From the NCBI GenBank assembly GCA_033762075.1, contig JANRLY010000034.1:1-64000 (forward strand): a stretch of 64,000 bases of DNA, in the 5' to 3' direction. Shown piece after piece: positions 8,493 to 17,621 of this stretch; position 1 is the first letter of the stretch, and each line of letters opens with the position of its first letter. The notes under the pieces are model-generated. The model saw nothing but the letters and a program-made list of their open reading frames with translations. It did not search any database and had not been told where the DNA came from. Origin of the DNA: VFKI01 sp033762075. Its GTDB lineage: Bacteria > Pseudomonadota > Gammaproteobacteria > DSM-16500. The translations under genes and the position numbers were made by a program.

Positions 8493-8509
8493 CTTAAGAT
8501 TTCCTTAAG
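8493..8509 (+). promoter_or_regulatory. PmrA-like response-regulator box upstream of the protease gene
   Basis: CTTAAG-ATTTC-CTTAAG: two identical hexamers at 8493-8498 and 8504-8509 in direct repeat, 11 bp apart. This matches the YTTAAK-N5-YTTAAK pattern of PmrA boxes, which in Legionella and Coxiella control many type IV effector genes. A GATAAT that could serve as -10 follows at 8521-8526, with no good -35, as expected for an activated promoter. The start codon is at 8630. The hexamers are also palindromic, so chance or another regulator remains possible. Confidence 0.45.
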
Positions 8510-8629
8510 GTTCAAGAATGGATAATTGCGAGAATCATTCATTTACTAAGGAAAAACCACTACTTTTAAGAATCTATTTTATCACATCCATCTGCACGAC
8601 TTACATTTTTGAACAGGGAGTTCTGAATT

Positions 8630-11600
8630 ATGTCAAACCCAAGAAATGGCCAACTAGATGCTCAACCCTCCTCTAACACACGTATATTTTCTGAAAGTGA
8701 TTTCGAACATTTAGCCGATAACGAACATCTTCGCTATATGGATAACAGCAAAAAAGTAGGCCATGCGCTCATCTTTAAAAATGAAAACGGTGAAGAAATT
8801 GCATTACAATATGCTATTCCATTTGATGCAAATAAAAATAATCCTATTGTTCGTCCACTCGAAAATATCCAATCTATAGAGCGCTTTGGTAAACATCGTT
8901 TTTTAGCCAGAACACCGAGTCATACCCCTATGTATGCAACACGTTACATTGATGTTGAATTAACTGAAGATAAACACACGAATTCTGCTCGCATTGCATG
9001 TTTCTCCCCCCTGCCAAAATCCAGTACAGACAAAGGTTATCCAGAACCTTTTTGGGGTGGTGCCGACAGTAATGCAACTAAGGACTTACTTTCTCATAAA
9101 CACAAAGGGGGCAGAGAGTTAACGATTGACCCTGCATCCGTTAAGTTTCGCGACGAAAATCAAAAAAAGCGTGATCAAAATAAAGTGATGGATGATCAGT
9201 CAGCAAAAGATGCTTACGAAGAATTTCTTGATAGCTTTGGTAAAAAATTGCATGCGGATATTAAAGAAAGGTTATTACGCGCAATCAAAGCTCCGTGCTA
9301 TTACCCTCAGAAACGACCGATTAGTTTCAAAAAACTCATGGCCAGCAATCATCGTCCAGAATGGCTGCACGCAGAAGGTCATGGTTTAACACCTCTTTCC
9401 ATTGATCCACAACGCCAAGATAATTTGGGTGCAGGACCGAAATGGGCTAATACAGAAATGATGATTTTAGAGCGCATTGCAAAATGGTTTGCGCTTAATA
9501 GTCCAGAAACATTTGTCAAAATTAAACCTGAATTTGAAATGTTGCTAGAATCAAATTTAATTAAAAAAATTCATTTTGAAGTCACGCTTGAAGAAAAAAA
9601 TCGCTTTGTCAAATTACTCCAAGATATAAATCCTTTCGAAAAAAATCCTATATTTAGAAAACCCTCTGATCTTGCACAAGGCACAGCCATTATTCATCAT
9701 TTTTTAAATGGCAGTCAGCCGATTAAAATGGATAAAATCACTGCAGAAAATGCACATGCTGCAGTCGTTTATAATGCCAAACCTATCTTACAAGCTACGC
9801 AGCACATGTTTGTAGATAATCAACCTGCGCTGCCACAAGTTCCAATCGTTGAACAGACCCCCGTTATTGCGCAGATTCCCATTGCCGCGCAAATTTCCAG
9901 TGCAATGAAAAATCAATCCTGGTATCCCACGGAAAGTGAATATCAAAAATCGATTGTTGAAGTCACTAATAATTTTCAAACAGCAGATTATGATAAACCT
10001 TGGGGTGGCGTGCACGCGGATGAAAATCAAGGTGCTGGCTTTATCATTGAAAATGATGGCATTAAATACATTGTCACTAATGCACACGTGGTCGCAGACT
10101 CATCTGAATTGGAGGTACGATTCGCCAATGATAGACACTCAGAATATGTCGCAAAATGTAAATGCGTTTCTTATCAATGTGATTTAGCGCTTCTAGAAAT
10201 CGTTAACCCTGAATTAGATAAAAAATATCAAAAACGTTCAAACTATGCGAGCCTACTTGAGAACTATAAAAAGTTCCAAGCTGAAGCAAAACCCATGACA
10301 TTTAGTGAAAGAATTCCATCGCTCAAAAGCGATGTATTTGCGATTGGTTTTCCCATTGGTGGTTCGGAAGTTAAAATTACAAAAGGAACCGTTTCACGCA
10401 TTGAAGTCGGGAATTACTGCATCAGTGGCCTAGACATGCTCCACATGGAAATCGATGCTGCACTCAATCCCGGTAATAGTGGTGGTCCCGTGATTTGTGA
10501 TGATAAAATTATTGGTGTTGCCTTTCAAATTATGAACTCGGGTCAAAGCATTGGTTATGTAATCCCGGTTCCCATTGTTAAGCATTTTTTAACAGAAGTA
10601 TTTAGTGGTAAATCCTATCGTGGTTTTCCTATTTTACCGATCACTACGCAAGCTTTGGAAAATCCCACTTTACGTCAATACTATAAACTTGCACCGCAGC
10701 AAGCCGGCGTACGCATTTCATCTGTTGATAAACTGACTGATGCACACGATAAATTAAAAGCTGATGATATTATTTTAGCGATTGATAATCATCCTCTTTC
10801 TAATGATGGTACTGTAGATATTCCTGGCATTGGTAACTGTATCGACATGATCCATCTTACCCACATGAAATATATTGGTGAGTCTGTCAAATTAACGCTT
10901 CTGCGTGATGGTAATATTATGCAAGTGGATGTCACGCTCGATTCTGTGCCGCATGATACGGATATTATTCCTGCGATGGAACACGACAAAATGCCAACTT
11001 ATTATATTGCTTGTGGTATTGCTTTCGTTCCCGCCACTCGGAACTATTTAGATGGAAATGGTTGCGAATTAGCGGATCTCTATTTAGAAGATCAAGGATG
11101 TCTATTGTCTGATGCTGCTAAAACAATTCCTAATCAACAAAAGATTTTGATTCATAGCGTTTTGGTTTGTCATGAAACTAAAGGTTACAGAGATTACGTT
11201 AATAAATCCGTCAAACAAATTAATGGCGTCAAAATCAATAATATTTACGATGTTATTTCGGCTATTGAAAACAATCAGGAAGCAACCCATTGCATTACTG
11301 TAGGAGGAGGTAAAAAAATAATTGTCGAGAAGATGTCCAAAGAAAGACATGCAGAGTTGTTAAAGGATCGAAGAGTGTATAGCGGCGATCGTTCAGAGGA
11401 TTTAAAAGGTTATATTCCTCAACCTATTGCCGAAGAAAAAGCTTCAGAAATTCAGCCCACTCCTATAGTGGTCGAAGAAAGAGCAGCAGAAATTCAAGCT
11501 ATTCCAATGAAAGTTATCGCAGAGGATATTTCAGAGTCTGAAAATGAAGGAAAATTCAGTGAAGCAGAAGAAGTCGATATCGATGAAAACACCATTGAGT

Positions 11601-11914
11601 TGAGTGATGAAGCAGCCGCAAGAGAACTCGAAAAGCTTAAAATGAGAAAATCTGGCGTCAACAATTATTTATCCTATTTAGTCGGTAACTATGGCCCCTT
11701 GGATGATGAAGAGAATGATGAAGATTTCGCTCCCTCAAATGTGGTCAACGATGAGGAAGGAACAGAGGACGAGTCTGAAGAAGAAATCATCATTCCGAAA
11801 CGTCGACGAGCTCAAGGAAATGCTTCCAATCGCAATTCCCTCTTTCATAAAAGAAAGATTGAATCAGATGAAGAAGACAACGTTCAGCCGAAGAAACGGT
11901 TGAGAAGAGCTTAG
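8630..11914 (+). CDS. Large HtrA/Deg-like serine protease with novel N-terminal domain and nuclear-localisation-like C-terminus; candidate effector
   Basis: A 1094-residue protein. Residues ~1-430 are a region I do not recognise, with no signal peptide. Residues ~450-660 are a trypsin-fold Deg domain with the triad His486 (TNAHVV), Asp518 (CDLALLE) and Ser617 (GNSGGP). A PDZ domain (~670-775) and a degenerate second PDZ-like region (~820-905) follow, as in plant-type Deg proteases. The C-terminal ~150 residues are very acidic and end in basic clusters PKRRR (1056-1060) and PKKRLRR (1087-1093) separated by an acidic spacer, resembling nuclear localisation signals. A bacterial protease lacking an export signal but carrying such a tail suggests a type IV-secreted protein acting in the host nucleus; that is inference. 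It is transcribed alone, with a PmrA-like box 120 bp upstream. Confidence 0.8.
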   Translation: MSNPRNGQLDAQPSSNTRIFSESDFEHLADNEHLRYMDNSKKVGHALIFKNENGEEIALQYAIPFDANKNNPIVRPLENIQSIERFGKHRFLARTPSHTPMYATRYIDVELTEDKHTNSARIACFSPLPKSSTDKGYPEPFWGGADSNATKDLLSHKHKGGRELTIDPASVKFRDENQKKRDQNKVMDDQSAKDAYEEFLDSFGKKLHADIKERLLRAIKAPCYYPQKRPISFKKLMASNHRPEWLHAEGHGLTPLSIDPQRQDNLGAGPKWANTEMMILERIAKWFALNSPETFVKIKPEFEMLLESNLIKKIHFEVTLEEKNRFVKLLQDINPFEKNPIFRKPSDLAQGTAIIHHFLNGSQPIKMDKITAENAHAAVVYNAKPILQATQHMFVDNQPALPQVPIVEQTPVIAQIPIAAQISSAMKNQSWYPTESEYQKSIVEVTNNFQTADYDKPWGGVHADENQGAGFIIENDGIKYIVTNAHVVADSSELEVRFANDRHSEYVAKCKCVSYQCDLALLEIVNPELDKKYQKRSNYASLLENYKKFQAEAKPMTFSERIPSLKSDVFAIGFPIGGSEVKITKGTVSRIEVGNYCISGLDMLHMEIDAALNPGNSGGPVICDDKIIGVAFQIMNSGQSIGYVIPVPIVKHFLTEVFSGKSYRGFPILPITTQALENPTLRQYYKLAPQQAGVRISSVDKLTDAHDKLKADDIILAIDNHPLSNDGTVDIPGIGNCIDMIHLTHMKYIGESVKLTLLRDGNIMQVDVTLDSVPHDTDIIPAMEHDKMPTYYIACGIAFVPATRNYLDGNGCELADLYLEDQGCLLSDAAKTIPNQQKILIHSVLVCHETKGYRDYVNKSVKQINGVKINNIYDVISAIENNQEATHCITVGGGKKIIVEKMSKERHAELLKDRRVYSGDRSEDLKGYIPQPIAEEKASEIQPTPIVVEERAAEIQAIPMKVIAEDISESENEGKFSEAEEVDIDENTIELSDEAAARELEKLKMRKSGVNNYLSYLVGNYGPLDDEENDEDFAPSNVVNDEEGTEDESEEEIIIPKRRRAQGNASNRNSLFHKRKIESDEEDNVQPKKRLRRA

Positions 11915-11938
11915 TCAAAATCTCTGGTACAACAAGGC

Positions 11939-12046
11939 TCGTCATTGCGAGCCCGCGTAAGCGCTTGGGCGTGGCAATCCAGTTTTTAAGAATACTTACA
12001 AAACTAGATCGCCACGGCTAAACACTCCGTAGCCTCGCGATGACGA
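11939..12046. repeat. Dispersed palindromic repeat, cgtcat-cgcgag family, copy A
   Basis: About 108 bp beginning TCGTCATTGCGAGCCCGCG and ending TAGCCTCGCGATGACGA. The ends are inverted repeats (tcgtcat.gcgag / ctcgc.atgacga), with internal matches around GCGTGGC and GCCACG. The same element recurs at 19174-19271 and 44983-45066, and the outer palindrome alone at 34346-34377. It fills the gap between the protease gene and aroC and may act as a terminator. Confidence 0.75.
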
Positions 12047-12114
12047 ATCTTTTTACAGATAAAGAATTTTTACATAAATCCAAGTACAATGTCTGATTTT
12101 TACGAGCAGACACC

Positions 12115-13206
12115 ATGGCGAGCAACTCATTCGGCAATGTTTTTCGGATCACCACCTGGGGAGAATCCCATGGCAAAGCAATTGGCGTTGTTATTGATGG
12201 TTGTCCTGCAGGATTAAGCCTTTCAGACATAGACATCAATCAAGCGCTCGCTTTACGTGCACCCAACAAAAATCCTTACACTTCCCCGCGCAATGAAAAA
12301 GACCAAGCTGAAATTTATTCAGGTGTTTTTGAAGGGAAAACAACAGGTGCTCCTATTTCCATTATCATTTTGAATCGCGATGCTGACAGCAGCAAATACG
12401 AACCTATCAAAAATCTTTTACGTCCTGGGCACGCAAACTTTACTTACACAGAAAAGTATGGTGTGTTTGATTATCGTGGAGGTGGTCGCGCCTCTGGACG
12501 CGAAACAGCCTGTCGGGTTGCAGCAGGTGCAATCGCCAATAAAATTTTACAAAAATTTTCTATTCAAACATGCGCCCATTTATCTGCCGTTGGTGATATT
12601 CACGCAGCACGTTTTGATCAAACAATCGATGCGTTAAAAACAGCAACGCTGGCAAATCCTATTTTTTGTCCCGATCAAATCGCTTCTGAAAAGATGATGC
12701 AAACCATTTCACTAGCACAACAATCTGGCGACTCCATTGGCGGCATTGTGTCATTTATCGTTGAGGGATTACCCATTGGTTTAGGTGATCCTGTTTATCA
12801 AAAACTAGAAGCGAACTTAGCACGCGCAATGCTCAGTTTGCCGGCGACAAAAGGATTTGAAATCGGCGAAGGATTTCAAGCAGCAAAAATGTCAGGTTCA
12901 ACACATAATGATGTATTTGTACAATCAGACAATACGATTCGCACAAAAACGAATTATGCGGGTGGAACATTAGCAGGACTTTCAACAGGGATGCCCCTGA
13001 CAGGGCGTGTTGTTTTTAAACCAGCCGCCAGTATTCAACAATCGCAACCCACATTAGATGAAAATGGCAAAGCTGCAACACTCACCTTGCCCCAAGGATC
13101 GCGGCACGATCCTTGTGTTGCGATTCGAGCGGTTCCCGTCGTCGAAGCCATGTGTGCTTTGGTATTAGTCGATGCATTATTGATGAATCGTTCAGCGAGA
13201 TTGTGA
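12115..13206 (+). CDS. aroC: Chorismate synthase
   Basis: A 363-residue enzyme matching the family length. It converts 5-enolpyruvylshikimate-3-phosphate to chorismate, the last step of the shikimate pathway, using reduced FMN. Signatures are GNVFRITTWGESHGKAIGVVIDGCPAG at the N-terminus, the RPGHANFTY motif (~103) and DYRGGGRASGRETACRVAAGA (~120-140). The stop codon overlaps the aroB start by one base (TGATG), so the two are translationally coupled. Both lie downstream of repeat copy A. Confidence 0.95.
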   Translation: MASNSFGNVFRITTWGESHGKAIGVVIDGCPAGLSLSDIDINQALALRAPNKNPYTSPRNEKDQAEIYSGVFEGKTTGAPISIIILNRDADSSKYEPIKNLLRPGHANFTYTEKYGVFDYRGGGRASGRETACRVAAGAIANKILQKFSIQTCAHLSAVGDIHAARFDQTIDALKTATLANPIFCPDQIASEKMMQTISLAQQSGDSIGGIVSFIVEGLPIGLGDPVYQKLEANLARAMLSLPATKGFEIGEGFQAAKMSGSTHNDVFVQSDNTIRTKTNYAGGTLAGLSTGMPLTGRVVFKPAASIQQSQPTLDENGKAATLTLPQGSRHDPCVAIRAVPVVEAMCALVLVDALLMNRSARL

Positions 13207-14273
13207 TGAAAAAAATCACGGCATTTAATTATCCAATTTACATCGACGAACATTTATTACAAACAGATTTGTTACAAACTATTTGCGCAACACTCAATAA
13301 ACGCATCGTCCTCATTACAGATGACCATTTAAATTCGCTCTATACTGAAAAGTTACAATCGATTGCAAAAACAATTTTGACATTTCCTGCTGGTGAAAAA
13401 AATAAAACGCGGGAAACAAAGCAATATCTGGAAGATCAATTGCTCGAAAAAAACTGCGGTCGCGACACTTGTATTATCGCATTTGGTGGCGGTGTTGTTT
13501 TAGATTTAGCTGGATTTATTGCTGCGACATATTGTCGTGGCATCCCTGTCATTTACATTCCGACTACTTTGCTTGCAATGGTAGATGCTTCTATCGGTGG
13601 CAAAACAGGCGTCAACACACCCTTCGGAAAAAATTTAATTGGCACATTCACGCAACCTCACGCTGTTTTGATGGATACTGCGCTATTAAATACTTTACCC
13701 AAAAATGAAATTGCAAATGGTTTTGCAGAAATCATTAAACACGCCATGATTGCAGATGCAGATCTTTTTTATGAATTAGAAATCAAAAATATTCCACTCA
13801 CTGACATTATTTATCAAAGCTGTTTAATCAAAAAAAATATTGTGGAGCAAGATGAAAAAGATCACCATGTGCGGCATCTTTTGAATTTCGGCCACACCAT
13901 CGGGCATGCCATTGAGACATTAGAAAATTATGCGATCAAACATGGTGAAGCCGTTGCCATTGGTATGCTTGTCGAAAGTGAACTATCAAGACAATGTGGA
14001 TTTTTTAATGAGGCAGATCTAGCACGTTTACAAAAAATATTACGCAGCTATCAATTGCCTCTCATGACAAATGCATTTGATGATATAAACTTATTTCGAA
14101 AAAATCTCTGTCTCGATAAAAAAAGTCTTAACCAAATTCCACACTTTGTATTGCTCAATCGAATTGGTCAACCGCATGCAACAGAAAAAAATATCGCATC
14201 ACCTGTGAGTGATGCTCAATTACTAAATGCGCTGGAATGGGCAAAAGAAATTTTTAAGGGGGAAGGCCTGTAG
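13206..14273 (+). CDS. aroB: 3-dehydroquinate synthase
   Basis: A 355-residue enzyme that cyclises DAHP to 3-dehydroquinate, the second step of the shikimate pathway, using NAD and a divalent metal. Signatures include the NAD-binding AFGGGVVLDLAGFIAATYCRG, PTTLLAMVDASIGGKTGVN, NGFAEIIKHAM with the metal-binding glutamate, and the histidines of LLNFGHTIGHAIE and HGEAVAIGM. The frame extends upstream into aroC, but the start at 13206, which overlaps the aroC stop by one base, gives the family N-terminus MKKITAFNYPIYI. Its 3' end overlaps the convergent cvpA gene by 20 bp. Having aroC directly before aroB, without aroK, is a distinctive local order. Confidence 0.95.
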   Translation: MKKITAFNYPIYIDEHLLQTDLLQTICATLNKRIVLITDDHLNSLYTEKLQSIAKTILTFPAGEKNKTRETKQYLEDQLLEKNCGRDTCIIAFGGGVVLDLAGFIAATYCRGIPVIYIPTTLLAMVDASIGGKTGVNTPFGKNLIGTFTQPHAVLMDTALLNTLPKNEIANGFAEIIKHAMIADADLFYELEIKNIPLTDIIYQSCLIKKNIVEQDEKDHHVRHLLNFGHTIGHAIETLENYAIKHGEAVAIGMLVESELSRQCGFFNEADLARLQKILRSYQLPLMTNAFDDINLFRKNLCLDKKSLNQIPHFVLLNRIGQPHATEKNIASPVSDAQLLNALEWAKEIFKGEGL

Positions 14274-14877
14274 ACTGTGAATGCCCATGGTCTTCTGGTG
14301 CAAATCCCCCAAACTGGGTTGACACTTTGTTTCTGAGAGAGTCAATATGCGGCTGGACGAGATTACCGAACCATCTGACTGCGGGTTGATAAGATTTCAC
14401 AATTGAAGAATCTGTCCAAAGCTCTTGATTCGCAAATTCAGTCATTTGTACGATGAAGATAAAAACTAATATCACTAAGAACCCGCGTCCTAATCCAAAA
14501 ATACCGCCAAAGAGTCGATTGAAAAGGCTAATGCCGGCACCTTCAACAACCGAATTCGCAAAACGTCCAATCAACGAGCCAATAAAAACCGTCCCAAAGA
14601 ACAGCACGCAAAAACTCGTGCCTAGCGCCACCATGGACATTTGTTGAGAAGCATCAGATTCGAGCTGAGTAGAAACCGTTGCTGTCAGAGAGTGCATTGC
14701 ACCCGTCTGGCTAAAATAAGCTGCGACGGGATGGGAAAACAAAGCGGCAACGATAAAACCCGCCAGCCAAGAAAGCAATGAGACGACTTCCCTCACCCCC
14801 CCTCTGAAGGTGCCCATCAATCCAGAGAAAAAAAACACTGCCAAAATGAGTTTATCAATCATATTGTAAGTGTGCAT
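14254..14877 (-). CDS. cvpA: CvpA-family inner membrane protein
   Basis: A 207-residue protein with four predicted membrane helices and the family pattern FRGGVREVVSLLSWLAGF (~24-41) followed by LFNRLFGGIFGLGRGFLVI (~121-139). CvpA was first found as needed for colicin V production and is generally linked to envelope stress or purF-region functions; the biochemical role is unsettled. The start is ATG at 14877, with an alternative at 14862 (MIDKLIL). The last 20 bases overlap the end of aroB on the opposite strand. The protein is longer than the E. coli one through a hydrophilic C-terminal tail. Confidence 0.85.
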   Translation of the reverse strand: MHTYNMIDKLILAVFFFSGLMGTFRGGVREVVSLLSWLAGFIVAALFSHPVAAYFSQTGAMHSLTATVSTQLESDASQQMSMVALGTSFCVLFFGTVFIGSLIGRFANSVVEGAGISLFNRLFGGIFGLGRGFLVILVFIFIVQMTEFANQELWTDSSIVKSYQPAVRWFGNLVQPHIDSLRNKVSTQFGGFAPEDHGHSQSTGLPP

Positions 14878-15049
14878 GGCGCTTATCCCTTTTATTTTAC
14901 CTAAAATAAAATCATATCATGGCCTGAAGTTTGCAGTAACCTATTAGTAGCGTTTGCACCATGCCCTCCCCTCAAATGGGGCCAATCAAAATTTAACTTT
15001 GAATTTCCTTCGCCTGGACTCATAATAGCACCCCGGGAGTGGATTAAAT

Positions 15050-16375
15050 ATGTTCAAAAACAAACTCGCGCAATATAATGCCATGCCGTATATCGTCTGG
15101 GGTTTAGGGGCATTGTTCTTTTTAATGGAATACTTCATACGCGTTTCGCCCAGCGTTATTACGCATACACTGATGGCCACGTTTCACGTTCAAGCGTTCG
15201 CGCTAGGTGGGCTGTCGGCTTTCTTTTACTATGCCTATATCAGCATGCAATTACCCGTTGGCGTCTTGGTTGACCGCTTTGGTCCACACAAACTACTGGT
15301 TGTTGCAACCCTGCTCTGCTCAATGAGCATTGCTATTTTCGCAAGTGTTGACAATATTCAAATGGCCTATCTCACCCGATTTCTCATGGGTTTAGGCGCC
15401 TCATTTGCCTTTGTCGGCACGTTAAAACTAATCTCTACTTGGTTTCCCAGTCAAAAATTTGCCTTACTTGCCGGGGTCACGCAGGCATTAGGAATGCTAG
15501 GTGCAGTCATCGGTAATGCACCTATGTCTTATGCCTTTCACACCTATGGTTGGCGCGAAGCCATGTGGATTATTGCAGTGTTATTTTTAATTTTATCTTT
15601 TTTAGCGCTAGTTTTTATTCGCGACCACAATCCTCGTTTAGCGCCGCGCATACAAAATCAAAAAACGGACACAATTAAAGTATGGCCAAGCTTGAAGGTG
15701 GTCTTATCAAATCCACAAACTTGGCTAAATTGTCTTTTCATCGGATTACTTTACGCACCTACAGCAGCATTCGGTGAACAATGGGGTGTCTGTTTTATTT
15801 CTACCGCACATCATATTTCTACAACACAAGCCGCAGCTGAAGTCGGCACGCTTTTTATTGGTCTCGCTATCGGATGCCCAACACTTGGATGGTTGTCAGA
15901 TCGATTAGGTAAACGTTTACTCATCATGCGAATTTCTGCTGTTGCGTGCTTATTTTTAATGACAGCGATCCTCTATAGCACACACAATGCAAATACGATT
16001 TTACCTGAACATGCCTACACACTAGTTTTATTTTTATACGGATTTTTTAACAGCGGCATCGTACCTTCCTATGCGCTCGCCAGCGAAGTCAATCCCCGCC
16101 GACTGACAGGCATTGCACTCGGTGTCACAAACATGGCTTCAGTCATTATTGGTGCGATTTTTATTCCACTCATCGGCTGGATTATGGATCATCTGTGGAA
16201 TGGTCTCAGAGAAAATGGTGCGCCAGTCTACTCACTCAGCAATTTTGAATATGCTTTTATTTTATTACCAGCTTGTTTTGTCATTGCATTAATCATTAGT
16301 TTTACGTTACGCGAAACCCATTGCAAACACGTTAGGAATTATGAATATGAATCTCCCCTTTTACAAACACATTGA
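15050..16375 (+). CDS. Major facilitator superfamily transporter
   Basis: A 441-residue protein with about twelve membrane helices. MFS loop motifs are visible: GVLVDRFGPHKLL (~80) between helices 2 and 3, and GWLSDRLGKRLL in the second half. Proteins of this type with the SAFFYYAYISMQLPVGVL segment are numerous in Legionella and Coxiella, where some (the Pht group) import amino acids; the substrate cannot be read from the sequence. The gene overlaps kbl by about 30 bases and precedes tdh, which makes threonine or a related amino acid a reasonable guess. The gap before it (14878-15049) is the divergent promoter region with cvpA. Confidence 0.85.
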   Translation: MFKNKLAQYNAMPYIVWGLGALFFLMEYFIRVSPSVITHTLMATFHVQAFALGGLSAFFYYAYISMQLPVGVLVDRFGPHKLLVVATLLCSMSIAIFASVDNIQMAYLTRFLMGLGASFAFVGTLKLISTWFPSQKFALLAGVTQALGMLGAVIGNAPMSYAFHTYGWREAMWIIAVLFLILSFLALVFIRDHNPRLAPRIQNQKTDTIKVWPSLKVVLSNPQTWLNCLFIGLLYAPTAAFGEQWGVCFISTAHHISTTQAAAEVGTLFIGLAIGCPTLGWLSDRLGKRLLIMRISAVACLFLMTAILYSTHNANTILPEHAYTLVLFLYGFFNSGIVPSYALASEVNPRRLTGIALGVTNMASVIIGAIFIPLIGWIMDHLWNGLRENGAPVYSLSNFEYAFILLPACFVIALIISFTLRETHCKHVRNYEYESPLLQTH

Positions 16376-17561
16376 TACAATTCTTGCCGACATTCAACAA
16401 CAAGGTTTATATAAAAAAGAACGCATCATTACGTCACCACAACAAGCGGACATCACTCTGCAAAATGGTTCGCACGTATTGAATTTTTGCGCCAATAATT
16501 ATCTGGGATTATCGGATGACTCTACCTTGATTCATGCCGCACAAAAAGCATTAGAAGATTTTGGTTACGGTATGTCTTCCGTGCGCTTTATTTGCGGCAC
16601 GCAATCTTTACATTTACAACTCGAGCAAAAAATCAGTCAATTTTTAAAAACGGAAGATACTATTCTTTACAGTTCATGTTTTGATGCGAATGGTGGCTTG
16701 TTTGAAACAGTACTTTCTGCTGAAGATGCAATTATTTCTGATGAATTAAATCACGCAAGCATTATTGACGGCATTCGTTTGTGCAAAGCAAAGCGCTATC
16801 GTTATAAAAATAATGATATGCAAGATTTAGAAAATCAGCTTATTGCTGCTGATAAAGAGGGTGCGCGTTTTAAAATGATTGCGACCGATGGTGTTTTTTC
16901 CATGGATGGCATCATCGCAGATTTAAAATCCATTTGTGATCTCGCAGATCGCTACAACGCTATCGTTATGGTGGATGATTCACACGCCACTGGATTTATC
17001 GGTAAACACGGTCGCGGCACCCCCGAATATTGCAACGTGATGGAACGCATTGATGTCATCACTAGCACATTAGGAAAAGGTTTAGGTGGTGCATCAGGTG
17101 GCTACACGACGGGAAAAAAATCGATCATAGATTTATTACGTCAACGCTCACGTCCTTATTTATTTTCGAACGCACTCATGCCTGCGATTTGTGCTGCGTC
17201 GATTGCTGCGATTGATCTTGTCTCAAAAAGTGATGCGTTGCGTGAACAATTACAACGTAACCAACAACAATTCAGAAAAGGTTTATCTGATGCGGGTTTC
17301 GATTTAATTCCAGGCGAACATCCGATTATTCCTGTCATGCTCTACGATGAAAAATTAGCTGCTAACATGGCAGAAAAATTATTAGCACATGGCATTTATG
17401 TGATTGCGTTTTCTTATCCGGTGGTACCAAAAGGTAAAGCGCGGATTCGCACGCAAATGTCAGCTGCGCATACACCAGAACAAATTGAAAAAGCAATTGA
17501 AGCATTTATCACTGTGGGTCGGGAAATGGGTGTGACAACAACGTCATTGCGAAACGCTTAG
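16341..17561 (+). CDS. kbl: 2-amino-3-ketobutyrate CoA ligase (glycine C-acetyltransferase)
   Basis: A pyridoxal-phosphate enzyme of the alpha-oxoamine synthase family, about 404-406 residues. It splits 2-amino-3-ketobutyrate with CoA into glycine and acetyl-CoA. Signatures are NFCANNYLGLSDD (~43), GMSSVRFICGTQSLHLQLE, MVDDSHATGFIGKHGRGTPE and the PLP-lysine motif TSTLGKGLGGASGGYTTG. The GTPEYC segment is typical of Kbl rather than BioF. AGGA at 16334-16337 is better spaced for the ATG at 16347 than for 16341. It overlaps the 3' end of the MFS gene and is followed within ~60 bp by tdh, completing threonine degradation. Confidence 0.93.
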   Translation: MNMNLPFYKHIDTILADIQQQGLYKKERIITSPQQADITLQNGSHVLNFCANNYLGLSDDSTLIHAAQKALEDFGYGMSSVRFICGTQSLHLQLEQKISQFLKTEDTILYSSCFDANGGLFETVLSAEDAIISDELNHASIIDGIRLCKAKRYRYKNNDMQDLENQLIAADKEGARFKMIATDGVFSMDGIIADLKSICDLADRYNAIVMVDDSHATGFIGKHGRGTPEYCNVMERIDVITSTLGKGLGGASGGYTTGKKSIIDLLRQRSRPYLFSNALMPAICAASIAAIDLVSKSDALREQLQRNQQQFRKGLSDAGFDLIPGEHPIIPVMLYDEKLAANMAEKLLAHGIYVIAFSYPVVPKGKARIRTQMSAAHTPEQIEKAIEAFITVGREMGVTTTSLRNA

Positions 17562-17621
17562 CCGTGACAACCCAGGGTAATTCCTCAGAACTGTGAAAAA
17601 ATTTATCTAGGATTTATGCAC

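Noticed and set aside
9788..10087. 99-codon minus-strand frame opposite the protease
   Set aside because: Lies opposite the conserved protease domain; no ribosome-binding site or family match.
12018..12239. Minus-strand frame across repeat copy A and the aroC start
   Set aside because: Composed of repeat and antisense aroC sequence.
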